64,000 nucleotides of DNA, from positions 3,844,001 through 3,908,000 of the forward strand of contig NZ_JQNN01000001.1 of assembly GCF_000745265.1 (NCBI RefSeq), written 5' to 3'. The position numbers were made by a program, and so were the translations under genes. Shown here piece by piece: positions 52,717-61,428 of the stretch; the stretch's first letter is position 1; each line of letters begins with the position of its first letter. The notes beneath the pieces were generated by a model. It was not told the DNA's origin and did not search any database. It saw nothing but the letters and a program-made list of their open reading frames with translations. The stretch comes from Massilia sp. 9096. Its GTDB lineage: Bacteria > Pseudomonadota > Gammaproteobacteria > Burkholderiales > Burkholderiaceae_D.

Positions 52717-53942
52717 GCCGCCTGCAGTTCCGGCCACAGGTTCATCTGCTGCGGCGCGTCGGCCATGTTGCGGCGCAGGTGTTCGGACGAGGCCATGCCT
52801 TGCGCCGGCTTGTAGTCGGCGGTGACGACGAAGGGCGCCAGCTTTTTCAGGCTGCAGCGCAGGCGCGACAGATCTTCCCAGCGGATGCGGCGCAGCCGGC
52901 GCAGGTCGATCAGGCGCTTGGCCGAGCGCAGGCCGATGCCCGGCACGCGCGCGATCATGGCTTCGTCCGCGCGGTTCAGGTCGAGCGGGAAGTGCGCGCG
53001 GTTGGCCAGCGCCCAGGCCAGCTTGGGGTCGATGTCGAGCGCCAGGTTGCCCGCTTCCGGCATGATTTCGCCGGCGGTGAAGCCGTAGCCGCGCATCAGG
53101 AAGTCGGCCTGGTACAGGCGGTGCTCGCGCAGCAGCGGCGGCGGCGCCGAGGGCACGCTCGACGGACTCTGCGGGATCGGGCTGAACGCCGAGTAATACA
53201 CGCGCTTGAGCTTGTAGCTGCCGTACAGCGTCTGGGACGTACTCAGGATGGTGTGGTCGTCGCTGGCGTCGGCGCCAACGATCATCTGCGTGCTCTGGCC
53301 GGCCGGCGCAAACACCGGCGCCTTCGGGTGATCGTCCTTTTCGTCGAGCTTGGTGCGGATCGAACCCATCGCCAGCTTGATCGTGTGCACGTTCTTTTCC
53401 GGCGCCAGGCGCGTCACGCTGTCCTGGGTCGGCAGCTCGATGTTCACGGACAGGCGGTCGGCGTATTTGCCGGCCAGCTCGATCAGGCGCGGATCGGCGT
53501 CGGGAATCGTCTTGAGGTGGATGTAGCCGCGGAACTGGTGCTCCTCGCGCAGGCGGCGCGCGACCTCGACCAGCTGCTCCATCGTGTAGTCGCTCGACTG
53601 GATGATGCCCGAGCTCAGGAACAGGCCGTCGATGTAGTTGCGCAGGTAAAAATCCTGGGTCAGCTTGACCACCTCGTCGACCGAAAAACGCGCGCGCGGC
53701 ACGTTCGAGCTACGCCGGTTGACGCAGTACTGGCAGTCGTACACGCAGAAATTGGTGAGCAGGATCTTGAGCAGCGAGACGCAGCGGCCGTCCGGCGTGT
53801 AGCTGTGGCAGATGCCCATGCCGGTGGTCGCGCCCAGGCCGTCCTTGTCGACCGAGTCGCGCTTGGGCGCACCGCTGCTGGCACAGGAGGCGTCGTACTT
53901 GGCGGCATCGGCCAGGATCTCGAGCTTGTCTTTGAGTTCCAT
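52713..53942 (-). CDS. DNA modification/repair-associated radical SAM protein with HhH domain
   Basis: 409 residues. Radical SAM cluster CxxxCxxC at residues 66-73 (CVYDCQYC). Additional cysteines nearby (ICHSY, GRCVS). A C-terminal helix-hairpin-helix (RVPGIGLRSAKRLIDLRR) suggests DNA binding. Matches the family known as 'putative DNA modification/repair radical SAM protein', always linked to the UdgX/DUF4130 gene, which overlaps it by 4 nt. Its reaction is not known. Start MELKDKLEIL lies 21 nt after a LexA box. Confidence 0.9.
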   Translation of the reverse strand: MELKDKLEILADAAKYDASCASSGAPKRDSVDKDGLGATTGMGICHSYTPDGRCVSLLKILLTNFCVYDCQYCVNRRSSNVPRARFSVDEVVKLTQDFYLRNYIDGLFLSSGIIQSSDYTMEQLVEVARRLREEHQFRGYIHLKTIPDADPRLIELAGKYADRLSVNIELPTQDSVTRLAPEKNVHTIKLAMGSIRTKLDEKDDHPKAPVFAPAGQSTQMIVGADASDDHTILSTSQTLYGSYKLKRVYYSAFSPIPQSPSSVPSAPPPLLREHRLYQADFLMRGYGFTAGEIMPEAGNLALDIDPKLAWALANRAHFPLDLNRADEAMIARVPGIGLRSAKRLIDLRRLRRIRWEDLSRLRCSLKKLAPFVVTADYKPAQGMASSEHLRRNMADAPQQMNLWPELQAA

Positions 53943-53963
53943 CGAACAGTCAGCAACCGCATA

Positions 53964-53979
53964 CTGTATAAAACAACAG
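53964..53979. promoter_or_regulatory. LexA (SOS) box of the radical-SAM/UdgX operon
   Basis: CTGTATAAAACAACAG with flanking TA on both sides: CTGT-N8-ACAG, a perfect consensus. On the minus strand TATACT (53978-53983) overlaps it as a -10 box. The site is 21 nt upstream of the ATG. Confidence 0.85.
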
Positions 53980-54171
53980 TATATCGCAGCCGCCTCGCCG
54001 TCGACCGTGCGCGTACGCACAGCGCCGGGTCAAAGGGCGGACAGGCCGAACATTCGCCACAAAAATGCGGTTAACATGTATGCTACGGGCAACAAAACCT
54101 TGAAAGGATCGGGCGTTACGGCGATCATTGCATCTGCTGTAACATTGGCAGCGAATCCTGCCGGAGAGTTG

Positions 54172-54981
54172 ATGTCCATTCAAATCCGCAACAACGTCCA
54201 CATTGCCGGCGCCGGCGCCGGTCCCGCCACCGTGATCTTCACGCATGGCTTCGGTTGCGACCAGACCATGTGGCATTCGCTTGCACAGGTTTTCGCATCA
54301 CGTTACCGGATCATCACCTACGACCTGGTCGGCAGCGGCGAATCCGACCGCCTCGCCTACGACCGCAGCAAATACGCCAGCCTGCACGGCTATGCCCAGG
54401 ACCTGATCGAGATCGCCGACGTCTACGCGGACGGCCCGGTGGTGCTGGTCGGGCATTCGGTCGGCGCCATGATCGGCCTGCTGGCGACGATCGACGCGCC
54501 CGGCAGATTCGCGGCCCAGGTCATGGTCGGCCCCTCGCCGTCCTTCATCAACGACGGCGACTACACCGGCGGCTTCACGCGCGACGAGCTCGACGAGCTG
54601 CTGTCGCTGATGGACTCGAACTTCGTCGACTGGGCCAATTACCTGGCGCCGGCCATCATGGGCGCGCCCGACCGCCCCGAGCTGGGCCGCGAACTGGCGC
54701 GCAGCTTCCGCAACAACGACCCGGCCATCGCGCGCCAGTTCGCTCGCGCGACCTTCTATGCCGACCACCGCGCCGACCTGCCCAAGTCGACCGTGCCGGC
54801 ACTGATCCTGCAATCGAGCGACGACTTGATCGCACCGCGCGCAGTCGGCGATTACATGCTGCGCCACCTGCCCAACGCCACCCTGGAAATCGTCGACAAC
54901 GTCGGCCACTGCCCGCACGTCAGCGCCCCCAGCACCATCGGCCAGGCGATCGGCGGCTTCACCAACCGGATGCTGGCCTAG
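54172..54981 (+). CDS. Alpha/beta hydrolase, RsbQ-like
   Basis: 269 residues. Ser-His-Asp hydrolase: nucleophile elbow GHSVGAMIG (Ser), Asp in SSDDLIAPRAV, His in GHCPHVSAP; oxyanion region THGFGCDQTMWH. The start MSIQIRNNVHIAG and the pattern RYRIITYDLVGSGESD match RsbQ-like hydrolases, which act with RsbP in stress signalling in Bacillus; here no rsbP lies adjacent. GGAGAG is upstream of the ATG. The frame is open to 53812 without similarity. Confidence 0.88.
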   Translation: MSIQIRNNVHIAGAGAGPATVIFTHGFGCDQTMWHSLAQVFASRYRIITYDLVGSGESDRLAYDRSKYASLHGYAQDLIEIADVYADGPVVLVGHSVGAMIGLLATIDAPGRFAAQVMVGPSPSFINDGDYTGGFTRDELDELLSLMDSNFVDWANYLAPAIMGAPDRPELGRELARSFRNNDPAIARQFARATFYADHRADLPKSTVPALILQSSDDLIAPRAVGDYMLRHLPNATLEIVDNVGHCPHVSAPSTIGQAIGGFTNRMLA

Positions 54982-55088
54982 CCGGCAAAGGTGGTGGCAA
55001 GCAGGCGGTGGATGCCGCGCAGCGCCACGTACGGGCCGGTGACGAGCACGCCGGCCATCGTCGGCCGCAGCTCCCCCAACTCGATCAT
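54978..55088 (-). CDS. Possible 36-residue protein coupled to the Sel1 gene
   Basis: The frame MIELGELRPTMAGVLVTGPY continues through VALRGIHRLLATTFAG and starts in an ATGA overlap with the Sel1-repeat gene stop, the same overlap type used elsewhere in this genome. It ends overlapping the hydrolase stop by 4 nt. Mildly hydrophobic, no recognised family. Could be a real microprotein or a chance frame; only the ATGA coupling supports it. Confidence 0.3.
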   Translation of the reverse strand: MIELGELRPTMAGVLVTGPYVALRGIHRLLATTFAG

Positions 55089-56722
55089 GCCGCTCCCACA
55101 TGGCGGTGCGCCTGCGCCAGCAGCGCCGGCTCCATGCGCGCGGCGACGCGCTGGATGTAGCTGTTGGCCGCCGCCAGCCCGGCCGCGCCGGCGCGGTGCA
55201 GCCACGCATAGGCTTCGACCAGGTCGCGCACCACACCCTGGCCCGAGGCGTACATCACCCCGATGTTGAACTGGGCGCGCGCATGGCCCTGGCGCGCTGC
55301 GCACAGGTACCAGAAATGGGCGGCTTCGTAGTCGCGCCCGATGCCGTGGCCGCTGTCGTAGCGCAGCCCGAGCGCGAACTGGGCCAGCGCATGGCCCTGG
55401 TCGGAGGCGCGCCGATACCAGTCGTAGGCCTGGCGCGGGTCGACCGTGCCGCTGTCGTCGCGGTCGAGCAGCTGGCCCAGCGCGTACTGGGCCGGCGCGT
55501 AATCCTGGTCGGCGGCCTGGCGGTACCAGTAGCGCGCCTGCACCAGGTCCTGCTTGACGCCGGCCCGACCTGTCTGCCCGCCCGTCTGGCCGCTCATCTG
55601 CCCGTTCTCGTAGCGCAGCGCCAGGTCGAACTGGGCGCGCAGGTGGCCCTGCTCGGCGGCCTTGCGGTACCAGTCGAGCGCGGCCGCCGGATCCTGCGCC
55701 ACGCCGTGGCCGCTGTCCAGCAGCTGGGCCAGGTGGTATTGCGCGCCCGCGAACCCCTGCTTGGCGGCTTGGCCGTACCAGTGCGCGGCCGCCGCGTAAT
55801 CCTGCTCGACGCCCTGGCCGTGCTCGTAACGCAGCCCGAGGTTGTCCTGGGCGCCGGCGTGGCCCTGCTCAGCCGCCTTGCGGAACCACTGCAGCGCCAG
55901 GCCGGGATTGTGCGCGACGCCATGGCCGGCATCGTAGATCAGGCCCAGGTTGAACTGCGAGCTCGCGTGCCCCTGCTCGCCCGCGCGCGCGTACCACAGG
56001 ATCGCCTTTTCGCTGTCCTGCGGCAGGCCCTGCCCCTTGTCGTAGCGCAGGCCGAGGTTGAACTGGGCCGGCGCGTAACCCTGCTCGGCGGCCTTGCGGA
56101 ACCACTGCAGCGCCTGCTGCACGTCGCGCTCGCCCCCTTGCCCACCCGGTTTCCCGCTCAGTTGGCCGCTATCGTAACGCAGCGCCAGGTTGAACTGCGA
56201 ACGCGCGTAATTCTGCTCGGCGGCCTTGCGGTACCACTCGACCGCCTTACCGATGTCCTGGGCCACGCCCTTGCCGCCCTCGTAGATCATCGCCAGATTG
56301 TGCTGGGCGCCGGGGTCGCCCTGCTCGGCCGCCAGGCTGAACCAGTGCATCGCCTGCTGCACGTCGGTGGGCACGCCCTGGCCTTTCGCGTACAGCCAGC
56401 CGAGGTTGTACTGGGCCTGGGCGTAGCCCTGCTGCGCGGCCAGGGTGTACCAGTGGCGCGCCTGCCCGAGGTCCTGGGCCACGCCCTGGCCCTTCTGATA
56501 CATCACGCCGAGGTTGTACTGCGCCTGCGCCAGGCCGCTGCTGGCCGCCATGCGGTACCAGGCCACCGCCAGCTCGTCATTGCGCGGCACGCCCTGGCCG
56601 TTGACGTACATGAAGCCCAGGCTGTGCTGGGCGCTGGCCACGCCGCGCTCGGCGAGTCCCTTCACGCGCAGGAATTCCGCCGTGTGGCGTGCGTTCACGT
56701 CGCTGGGGCTGGAGTCGGGCAT
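55085..56722 (-). CDS. Sel1-like repeat protein with 13 repeats
   Basis: 545 residues, almost wholly Sel1 repeats of 36 residues (pattern A.AQ.NLG..Y..G.GV..D...A..WY..AA.QG), 13 complete plus a partial one; an alpha-solenoid for protein contacts. Repeats 5 and 10 carry Gly-rich inserts (LSGKPGGQGGER, MSGQTGGQTGRAG). No signal peptide, so likely cytoplasmic. It is third in a tight operon after the HDOD kinase and the REC-GGDEF-EAL gene (19 nt gap), so it may act as a scaffold for these signalling proteins. Confidence 0.93.
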   Translation of the reverse strand: MPDSSPSDVNARHTAEFLRVKGLAERGVASAQHSLGFMYVNGQGVPRNDELAVAWYRMAASSGLAQAQYNLGVMYQKGQGVAQDLGQARHWYTLAAQQGYAQAQYNLGWLYAKGQGVPTDVQQAMHWFSLAAEQGDPGAQHNLAMIYEGGKGVAQDIGKAVEWYRKAAEQNYARSQFNLALRYDSGQLSGKPGGQGGERDVQQALQWFRKAAEQGYAPAQFNLGLRYDKGQGLPQDSEKAILWYARAGEQGHASSQFNLGLIYDAGHGVAHNPGLALQWFRKAAEQGHAGAQDNLGLRYEHGQGVEQDYAAAAHWYGQAAKQGFAGAQYHLAQLLDSGHGVAQDPAAALDWYRKAAEQGHLRAQFDLALRYENGQMSGQTGGQTGRAGVKQDLVQARYWYRQAADQDYAPAQYALGQLLDRDDSGTVDPRQAYDWYRRASDQGHALAQFALGLRYDSGHGIGRDYEAAHFWYLCAARQGHARAQFNIGVMYASGQGVVRDLVEAYAWLHRAGAAGLAAANSYIQRVAARMEPALLAQAHRHVGAA

Positions 56723-56741
56723 GGCGCGCGCGAGGAAGTCG

Positions 56742-58967
56742 TCAGGCCTGGAAGGCGATCACGTTGTGGTCGCCCGACTGCACGCCGTGCTCCTGCAGCA
56801 CGTCCATGAAGCGCGGCAGCGGCATCGGGCGGTAGTAGAGGTAGCCCTGCATCGTGAGACAACCGTTTGCGCGCAGATAACGCGCCTGGATCTCGGTTTC
56901 GACGCCTTCGGCGATCAGGTTCAGGCCCAGCCCGCGCGCAATCGAGATAATCGCCAGCACCACCGGATAGTGGTCATGCTCGTCGTGGATCTCCTTGACG
57001 AAGGACTGGTCGATCTTGATCGTGTGGACCGGGAAGCGGTGCAGGTAGGCCAGCGACGAGTAGCCGGTGCCGAAGTCGTCGATCGCCACCGACACGCCGA
57101 GCTGCCCCAGCTTATTGAGCTGCTCGATTGCGTACTGCGGATTGCGGATGCAGATGTTCTCGGTGATCTCGACCTCGATCTGGCCGGGGGCGATCCCGTA
57201 GCGCAGCAGCGCGCCGCGCATCTTCTCGAAAAAGTCGCCGCGGTCCAGGTATTGCGGCGACAGGTTGAGCGACAGGCGCACCTGGCTGCCGCACAGGCCC
57301 TTCCATTGCAGCATGTCGCGGCACAGCGCGCCGATCATCCAGTCCGAGATCGGCAGCATCAGGCCATTCTCTTCGGCGAACGGCAGGAACTCGCCCGGCG
57401 AGACGACGCCGCGGGCCGGGTGGTTCCAGCGCATCAGCGCCTCGGCGCCGACGATCTTGCCGCTGGCGGCGTCGACCTGCGGCTGGTAGTACATCTCCAG
57501 CTCGTCGTTCTCCAGCGCGCGCCGCAGCGCCTGGCCGAGCGCGATCTTCTGGTGCGACACTTCCTGCATCGACGGGTCGTAGAAGGCGTGGCCGTTCTTG
57601 CCCTGGCCCTTGACCTGGTACATGGCGATGTCGGCGTGGCGCAGCAGCTCGTCGATCGACTCGCCGTGGCCCGGATAGATAGCGATACCAATCGAGGCCG
57701 AAATATGCACTTCGTGGCCGTCCAGGTCGAACGGGCGATGCAGCGATTCGAGGAAATTGTCGGCGATCGCGCGTGCATCGTCGCGTTCGCGCAGCTCGGG
57801 CAGCACGATGGTGAACTCGTCGCCGCCCTGGCGCGCCAGCGTGTCGCCCTTGCGCAGGCACTCCTTCAGGCGGCCCGCGACCTGCTGCAGCAGCTCGTCG
57901 CCCTTGACGTGGCCGAGGGTGTCGTTGACCAGCTTGAAGCGGTCCAGGTCGATGAACATCACCGCCAGTTCGGTCTGCTTGCGCTTGGCCTGGATGACGG
58001 CCAGGCCGAGCCGGTCCTTGAACAGGATGCGGTTGGGCAGGTCGGTCAGGATGTCGTGGTAGGCCTGGTACGAGATCACCTCTTCCGCGCGCTTGCGGTC
58101 GGTGATGTCGCGCGCCACGCCGTAGGTGCCGAAGAACTCCAGCTTCCTGACCTCCTGGTCGGGCACGTGCATGCCGATCGCGTTCAGCGAGATCGTCATC
58201 AGGGTCGTGTTGAAGGTGCGGTCGTGCGCGTTCCCGGCATGGCACTTCAGGCGCAGCTCGACGTTGCGCGAGGCGCGCTCGTCGACGCGGCGCTCGTTGA
58301 ACACGTAGCGTGCACGCTCCAGGTCTTCCTCGTGCACCAGGATCGAGTAATGCTGGCCGATCAGCTCGTCGCGCTTGTAGCCGAGCAGCTGGTGGGCGCG
58401 CTCGTTGATGAAGGTGAAGCGCCCCTCGTGGTTCAGCGTGTAGATGATGTCCGGCGACGAGTCGACCAGGTAGCGGTACATCTTTTCCGAGTTTTCCAGC
58501 TGCGCGGCGATGCGCTCGTTGGCCTGCTCCAGGCGGCGCGCCTTGAGGGCGTTGCCGACCGTCTTGAGCAGCTCTTCGCGGCTGTAGGGCTTGCGCAGGT
58601 AATCGTAGGCGCCGCGCTTGAGCGCGCCGATCGCGGCGTCGATGCCGACTTCGCCGCTGACCACGATCACGTCGGCGTCGATGCCCTTCTGGTTGATGAA
58701 GTCCATCACCTCGTGGCCGCCGATGTCGGGCAGGCCGAGGTCGAGCAGCACCAGGTCGAAGCGCAGCTTGGACAGGTGCGCCAGCGCCTCGGCGCCGTTG
58801 GTGGCGGTGATCAGCTGGTAGCCGCGGCCCTGCAGCAGCTCGTACAGCGACAGCAGCAGGCGCGGTTCGTCGTCGACCAGCAACAGGCGCGGCTGGTCGT
58901 GGCCGACGCCGAGCGAGGCCGGATCGAAAGGTGTGGGGGTGGGGGCGCTGGGGGGAAACGGAATCAT
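56742..58967 (-). CDS. Response regulator with PAS, GGDEF and EAL domains
   Basis: 741 residues. Receiver: LLLVDDEPRLLLS, phospho-Asp in LVLLDLGLPDIGG, Lys in DYLRKPYS (residues about 25-145). A PAS domain follows (YRYLVDSSPDIIYTLNHEGR). GGDEF has the intact ARQGGDEFTIVL; EAL has the intact GAEALMRWNH and [11 protein letters not shown] c-di-GMP synthase/hydrolase under phospho-control. The kinase is probably the HDOD-HATPase protein 7 nt upstream. Start at MIPFPPSAPTP; upstream in-frame codons are Cys/Arg-rich and unlike the family. Confidence 0.94.
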   Translation of the reverse strand: MIPFPPSAPTPTPFDPASLGVGHDQPRLLLVDDEPRLLLSLYELLQGRGYQLITATNGAEALAHLSKLRFDLVLLDLGLPDIGGHEVMDFINQKGIDADVIVVSGEVGIDAAIGALKRGAYDYLRKPYSREELLKTVGNALKARRLEQANERIAAQLENSEKMYRYLVDSSPDIIYTLNHEGRFTFINERAHQLLGYKRDELIGQHYSILVHEEDLERARYVFNERRVDERASRNVELRLKCHAGNAHDRTFNTTLMTISLNAIGMHVPDQEVRKLEFFGTYGVARDITDRKRAEEVISYQAYHDILTDLPNRILFKDRLGLAVIQAKRKQTELAVMFIDLDRFKLVNDTLGHVKGDELLQQVAGRLKECLRKGDTLARQGGDEFTIVLPELRERDDARAIADNFLESLHRPFDLDGHEVHISASIGIAIYPGHGESIDELLRHADIAMYQVKGQGKNGHAFYDPSMQEVSHQKIALGQALRRALENDELEMYYQPQVDAASGKIVGAEALMRWNHPARGVVSPGEFLPFAEENGLMLPISDWMIGALCRDMLQWKGLCGSQVRLSLNLSPQYLDRGDFFEKMRGALLRYGIAPGQIEVEITENICIRNPQYAIEQLNKLGQLGVSVAIDDFGTGYSSLAYLHRFPVHTIKIDQSFVKEIHDEHDHYPVVLAIISIARGLGLNLIAEGVETEIQARYLRANGCLTMQGYLYYRPMPLPRFMDVLQEHGVQSGDHNVIAFQA

Positions 58968-58974
58968 TGTTGCC

Positions 58975-61179
58975 TTATACGGATCCGAGCGCGCGTGCCG
59001 GCAACGCTGCCGGTGCGCCGGCGCCGGCATGCGCCGGCAGCAGGATTTCAAAACTGGTGCCGGTGCTGGCGCTGCGGCAGGCGATGTGCCCGCCCAGCTT
59101 TTTCACCAGGCTGTGCACGATCGACAGGCCGAGGCCGTGGTGCGGGCCTTCCTTGGTGCTCTGCACGGCCGAGAACAGGTTGGCCAGCACCTCGCGCGAC
59201 AAGCCCGGGCCGGTGTCGGAGACCACCAGTTCCAGGTACAGCCGGCGCTCGCGGTTGACGTGGCCGCGGTTGGCGATCTCGATCCGGCCGCCGTTCGCGG
59301 CCAGGGCCTCGATCGCGTTCTTGACGAGGTTCACCAGGATCTGCTTGAGGATGTCGGGGTCGCCCTCGATGCGGTTGGCGCCGTCCGGCATGCTGACCAC
59401 GATCTCGACGTTGGCCGGGACGAAGTTCGTGGTGCGGAACAGGCGCAGCACGTCGTCCACCACGCGCGCCACGTCGGCGGTCAACCCGGCGCCGTCGAAC
59501 CCCGCCGGGTTGACCGCCGGGGCCTCGGCCAGGCCGCCGATCAGCTGGCTGACGCGGTCGATCTCTTCGTTCAGGATCGACAGCTCGCCGCTGACCGGCT
59601 CGCGCCGCTCCAGCTTGCTGTCCAGGACCGACAGGTAGTTCTTGATGATCGAGAGCGGGTTGTTCACCTCGTGCACCACGCGCCGCGACGCTTCGCGGTA
59701 CTCCTCGGCCATGTGGGCCAGCTGGCGGCGCGCGTGGCCGCGTTCGGCCATCGCGTTTTCGAGCGCGCTCGCGGCCTGGTTGCCGAACGATTGCAGGAAG
59801 CGCTCGCGCTTCTGGCAGGCCGGCACCTGCCAGCTGGCGATCACGCCGACCAGCACGCCCAGGCAGCGCGCGCCCGCGACCATCGGCACGCACACCAGCG
59901 ACTCGGCGCCGAGGATGCGCAGCAGCTGCTCTTCGGGCAGGCCGAGCGGGCGGCCATCGCGGCGCACGAACGCCAGGCGCCGCTCCAGCGCGGCCTTGGC
60001 CAGCGCGCCGCCCTTGGCCAGCGGGACCGTGAATTGCGCGATGCGCTGCTGTTGCTGCAGATGCGCGGTCGGCGCGCCGACCAGGGCCTGGCCGGTCGGG
60101 TTCTCGAGCAGCACGACCGCATTCTCGAAGTCGAACAGGATGCGCGCCGAACGCGTCATCGATTCGAGCAGGCCGACTTCGCCGCCCTGCCCCTGCTGGC
60201 GTGCGAACACCTGGCCGACTTCCGACACCAGCACCAGGTTGCGCATTTCTTCCTTGAGGCGCTCCTGCACCGGATCGCTCGGCGGCGCCGGCGCGAAGGC
60301 CTGCGGCGCGGGGATGTCGTCGGCGCCGTCCAGGTCGATGCCGAGATGGATCGCGGCCTGGTCGACCTGGCGCGCCGCCAGCGCGAGCAGCGCGTCCGGC
60401 TCGTCCGGCCCCAGGCCGCACAGCGCGCGCGCCTCGTCGACCTGGGCATCGTCGTCGGCGTGGGTCGACAGCACGTGCGCCAGGCGCACCACGCGGATCA
60501 GCGGGTGCGCATCTTCCAGGCGCGCGCTCGGCTCGTGATGGTACAGCACCGCGTCGGCCAGGAAGGAATCGAGCTGCCAGCGCTCGATCAGCCAGGCGCC
60601 GGCTTCGGCGTGGGTGATCTGCAGCGTGCGCTGCTCGACCGCGCACAGGTCTTCGTCGTCGTGCGCGTGGAAGTTGAAACCGTATTCCTTGGGCGCGGCC
60701 GCCAGCAGGGCCAGGCGGCCGACGTTGTACAGCAGGCCGGCCAGGTAGGCTTCCTCGGGCTGCGCGTACTCGATGCGGCGCGCCAGCTCGCGCGCGATCA
60801 CGGCGGTGGTCAGGGAATTCTTCCAGAAGGCGCGCAGGTCGGTGGCGCCGGAATTCGGGAAGCTGTTGAAGGTCTGGAACACCGAGTCGCTGATCACCAG
60901 CGTCTTGATCATGTCGGTGCCGAGCGACGCCATCGATTGCTCGAGACTGACCTGGCGTCCGCTGCGGTGGTACGCCGAGCTGTTGGCGACAGCCAGGATC
61001 TTGCCCGTCATGCCGGCATCCTTCGATACCAGGGTCGCCAGTTCGCCCATGCCCAGGTCGTCCGCCTGCAGGTGCGCGAGCAGCTTGATGAGGATCTGCG
61101 GCATGGCCGGCAGCCGTGCGATCAGCAAACGGTTGCGGATATCCTGGTCTGTTTCTAAGGTCTCAAGCACGGCCGCCAC
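58975..61179 (-). CDS. HDOD-GAF-histidine kinase
   Basis: 734 residues, soluble. N-terminal HDOD domain (about residues 10-210: LPAMPQILIKLLAHL.., LVSKDAGMTGKIL, LAGLLYNVGRLALLA), a GAF-like domain, then an H-box HEVNNPLSIIKNYL and HATPase with NLVKNAIEAL, SDTGPGLS and HGLGLSIVHSLVKK. It starts at a GTG (61179); no ATG fits. First gene of the four-gene signalling operon, with the GGDEF-EAL regulator starting 7 nt after its stop, so it is the likely kinase for that receiver. Confidence 0.9.
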   Translation of the reverse strand: MAAVLETLETDQDIRNRLLIARLPAMPQILIKLLAHLQADDLGMGELATLVSKDAGMTGKILAVANSSAYHRSGRQVSLEQSMASLGTDMIKTLVISDSVFQTFNSFPNSGATDLRAFWKNSLTTAVIARELARRIEYAQPEEAYLAGLLYNVGRLALLAAAPKEYGFNFHAHDDEDLCAVEQRTLQITHAEAGAWLIERWQLDSFLADAVLYHHEPSARLEDAHPLIRVVRLAHVLSTHADDDAQVDEARALCGLGPDEPDALLALAARQVDQAAIHLGIDLDGADDIPAPQAFAPAPPSDPVQERLKEEMRNLVLVSEVGQVFARQQGQGGEVGLLESMTRSARILFDFENAVVLLENPTGQALVGAPTAHLQQQQRIAQFTVPLAKGGALAKAALERRLAFVRRDGRPLGLPEEQLLRILGAESLVCVPMVAGARCLGVLVGVIASWQVPACQKRERFLQSFGNQAASALENAMAERGHARRQLAHMAEEYREASRRVVHEVNNPLSIIKNYLSVLDSKLERREPVSGELSILNEEIDRVSQLIGGLAEAPAVNPAGFDGAGLTADVARVVDDVLRLFRTTNFVPANVEIVVSMPDGANRIEGDPDILKQILVNLVKNAIEALAANGGRIEIANRGHVNRERRLYLELVVSDTGPGLSREVLANLFSAVQSTKEGPHHGLGLSIVHSLVKKLGGHIACRSASTGTSFEILLPAHAGAGAPAALPARALGSV

Positions 61180-61428
61180 TAGGTATTGGATGATGGCCGC
61201 CCTCCCCTTGCGCGGACTGCCATGGATTGTTTTCTTTTGGTCGAAGAAACAAAGGAATAATCACATCGTTCTTCCGGCCATGAAAAAGTTATCTTAGCAT
61301 ATAGACATTTCTAGCCAGGAACAACATTTTCAGCCAAAAGTGAGGCGTTTTGGAGTCACATTACAGCGTCGGTAATGTTGATCTAGCGCATATTATATGT
61401 GCAAAAGCATGACATTGTATGACAGCCC
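61180..61428. promoter_or_regulatory. AT-rich intergenic region between the signalling operon and the MFS gene
   Basis: No gene seen. Contains the near-palindrome GCGCATATTATATGTGC (about 61387-61403) with TATAAT on the minus strand; it could be the promoter of the HDOD operon or an operator. The MFS gene ends here in the same direction; no clear terminator was found. Confidence 0.35.
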
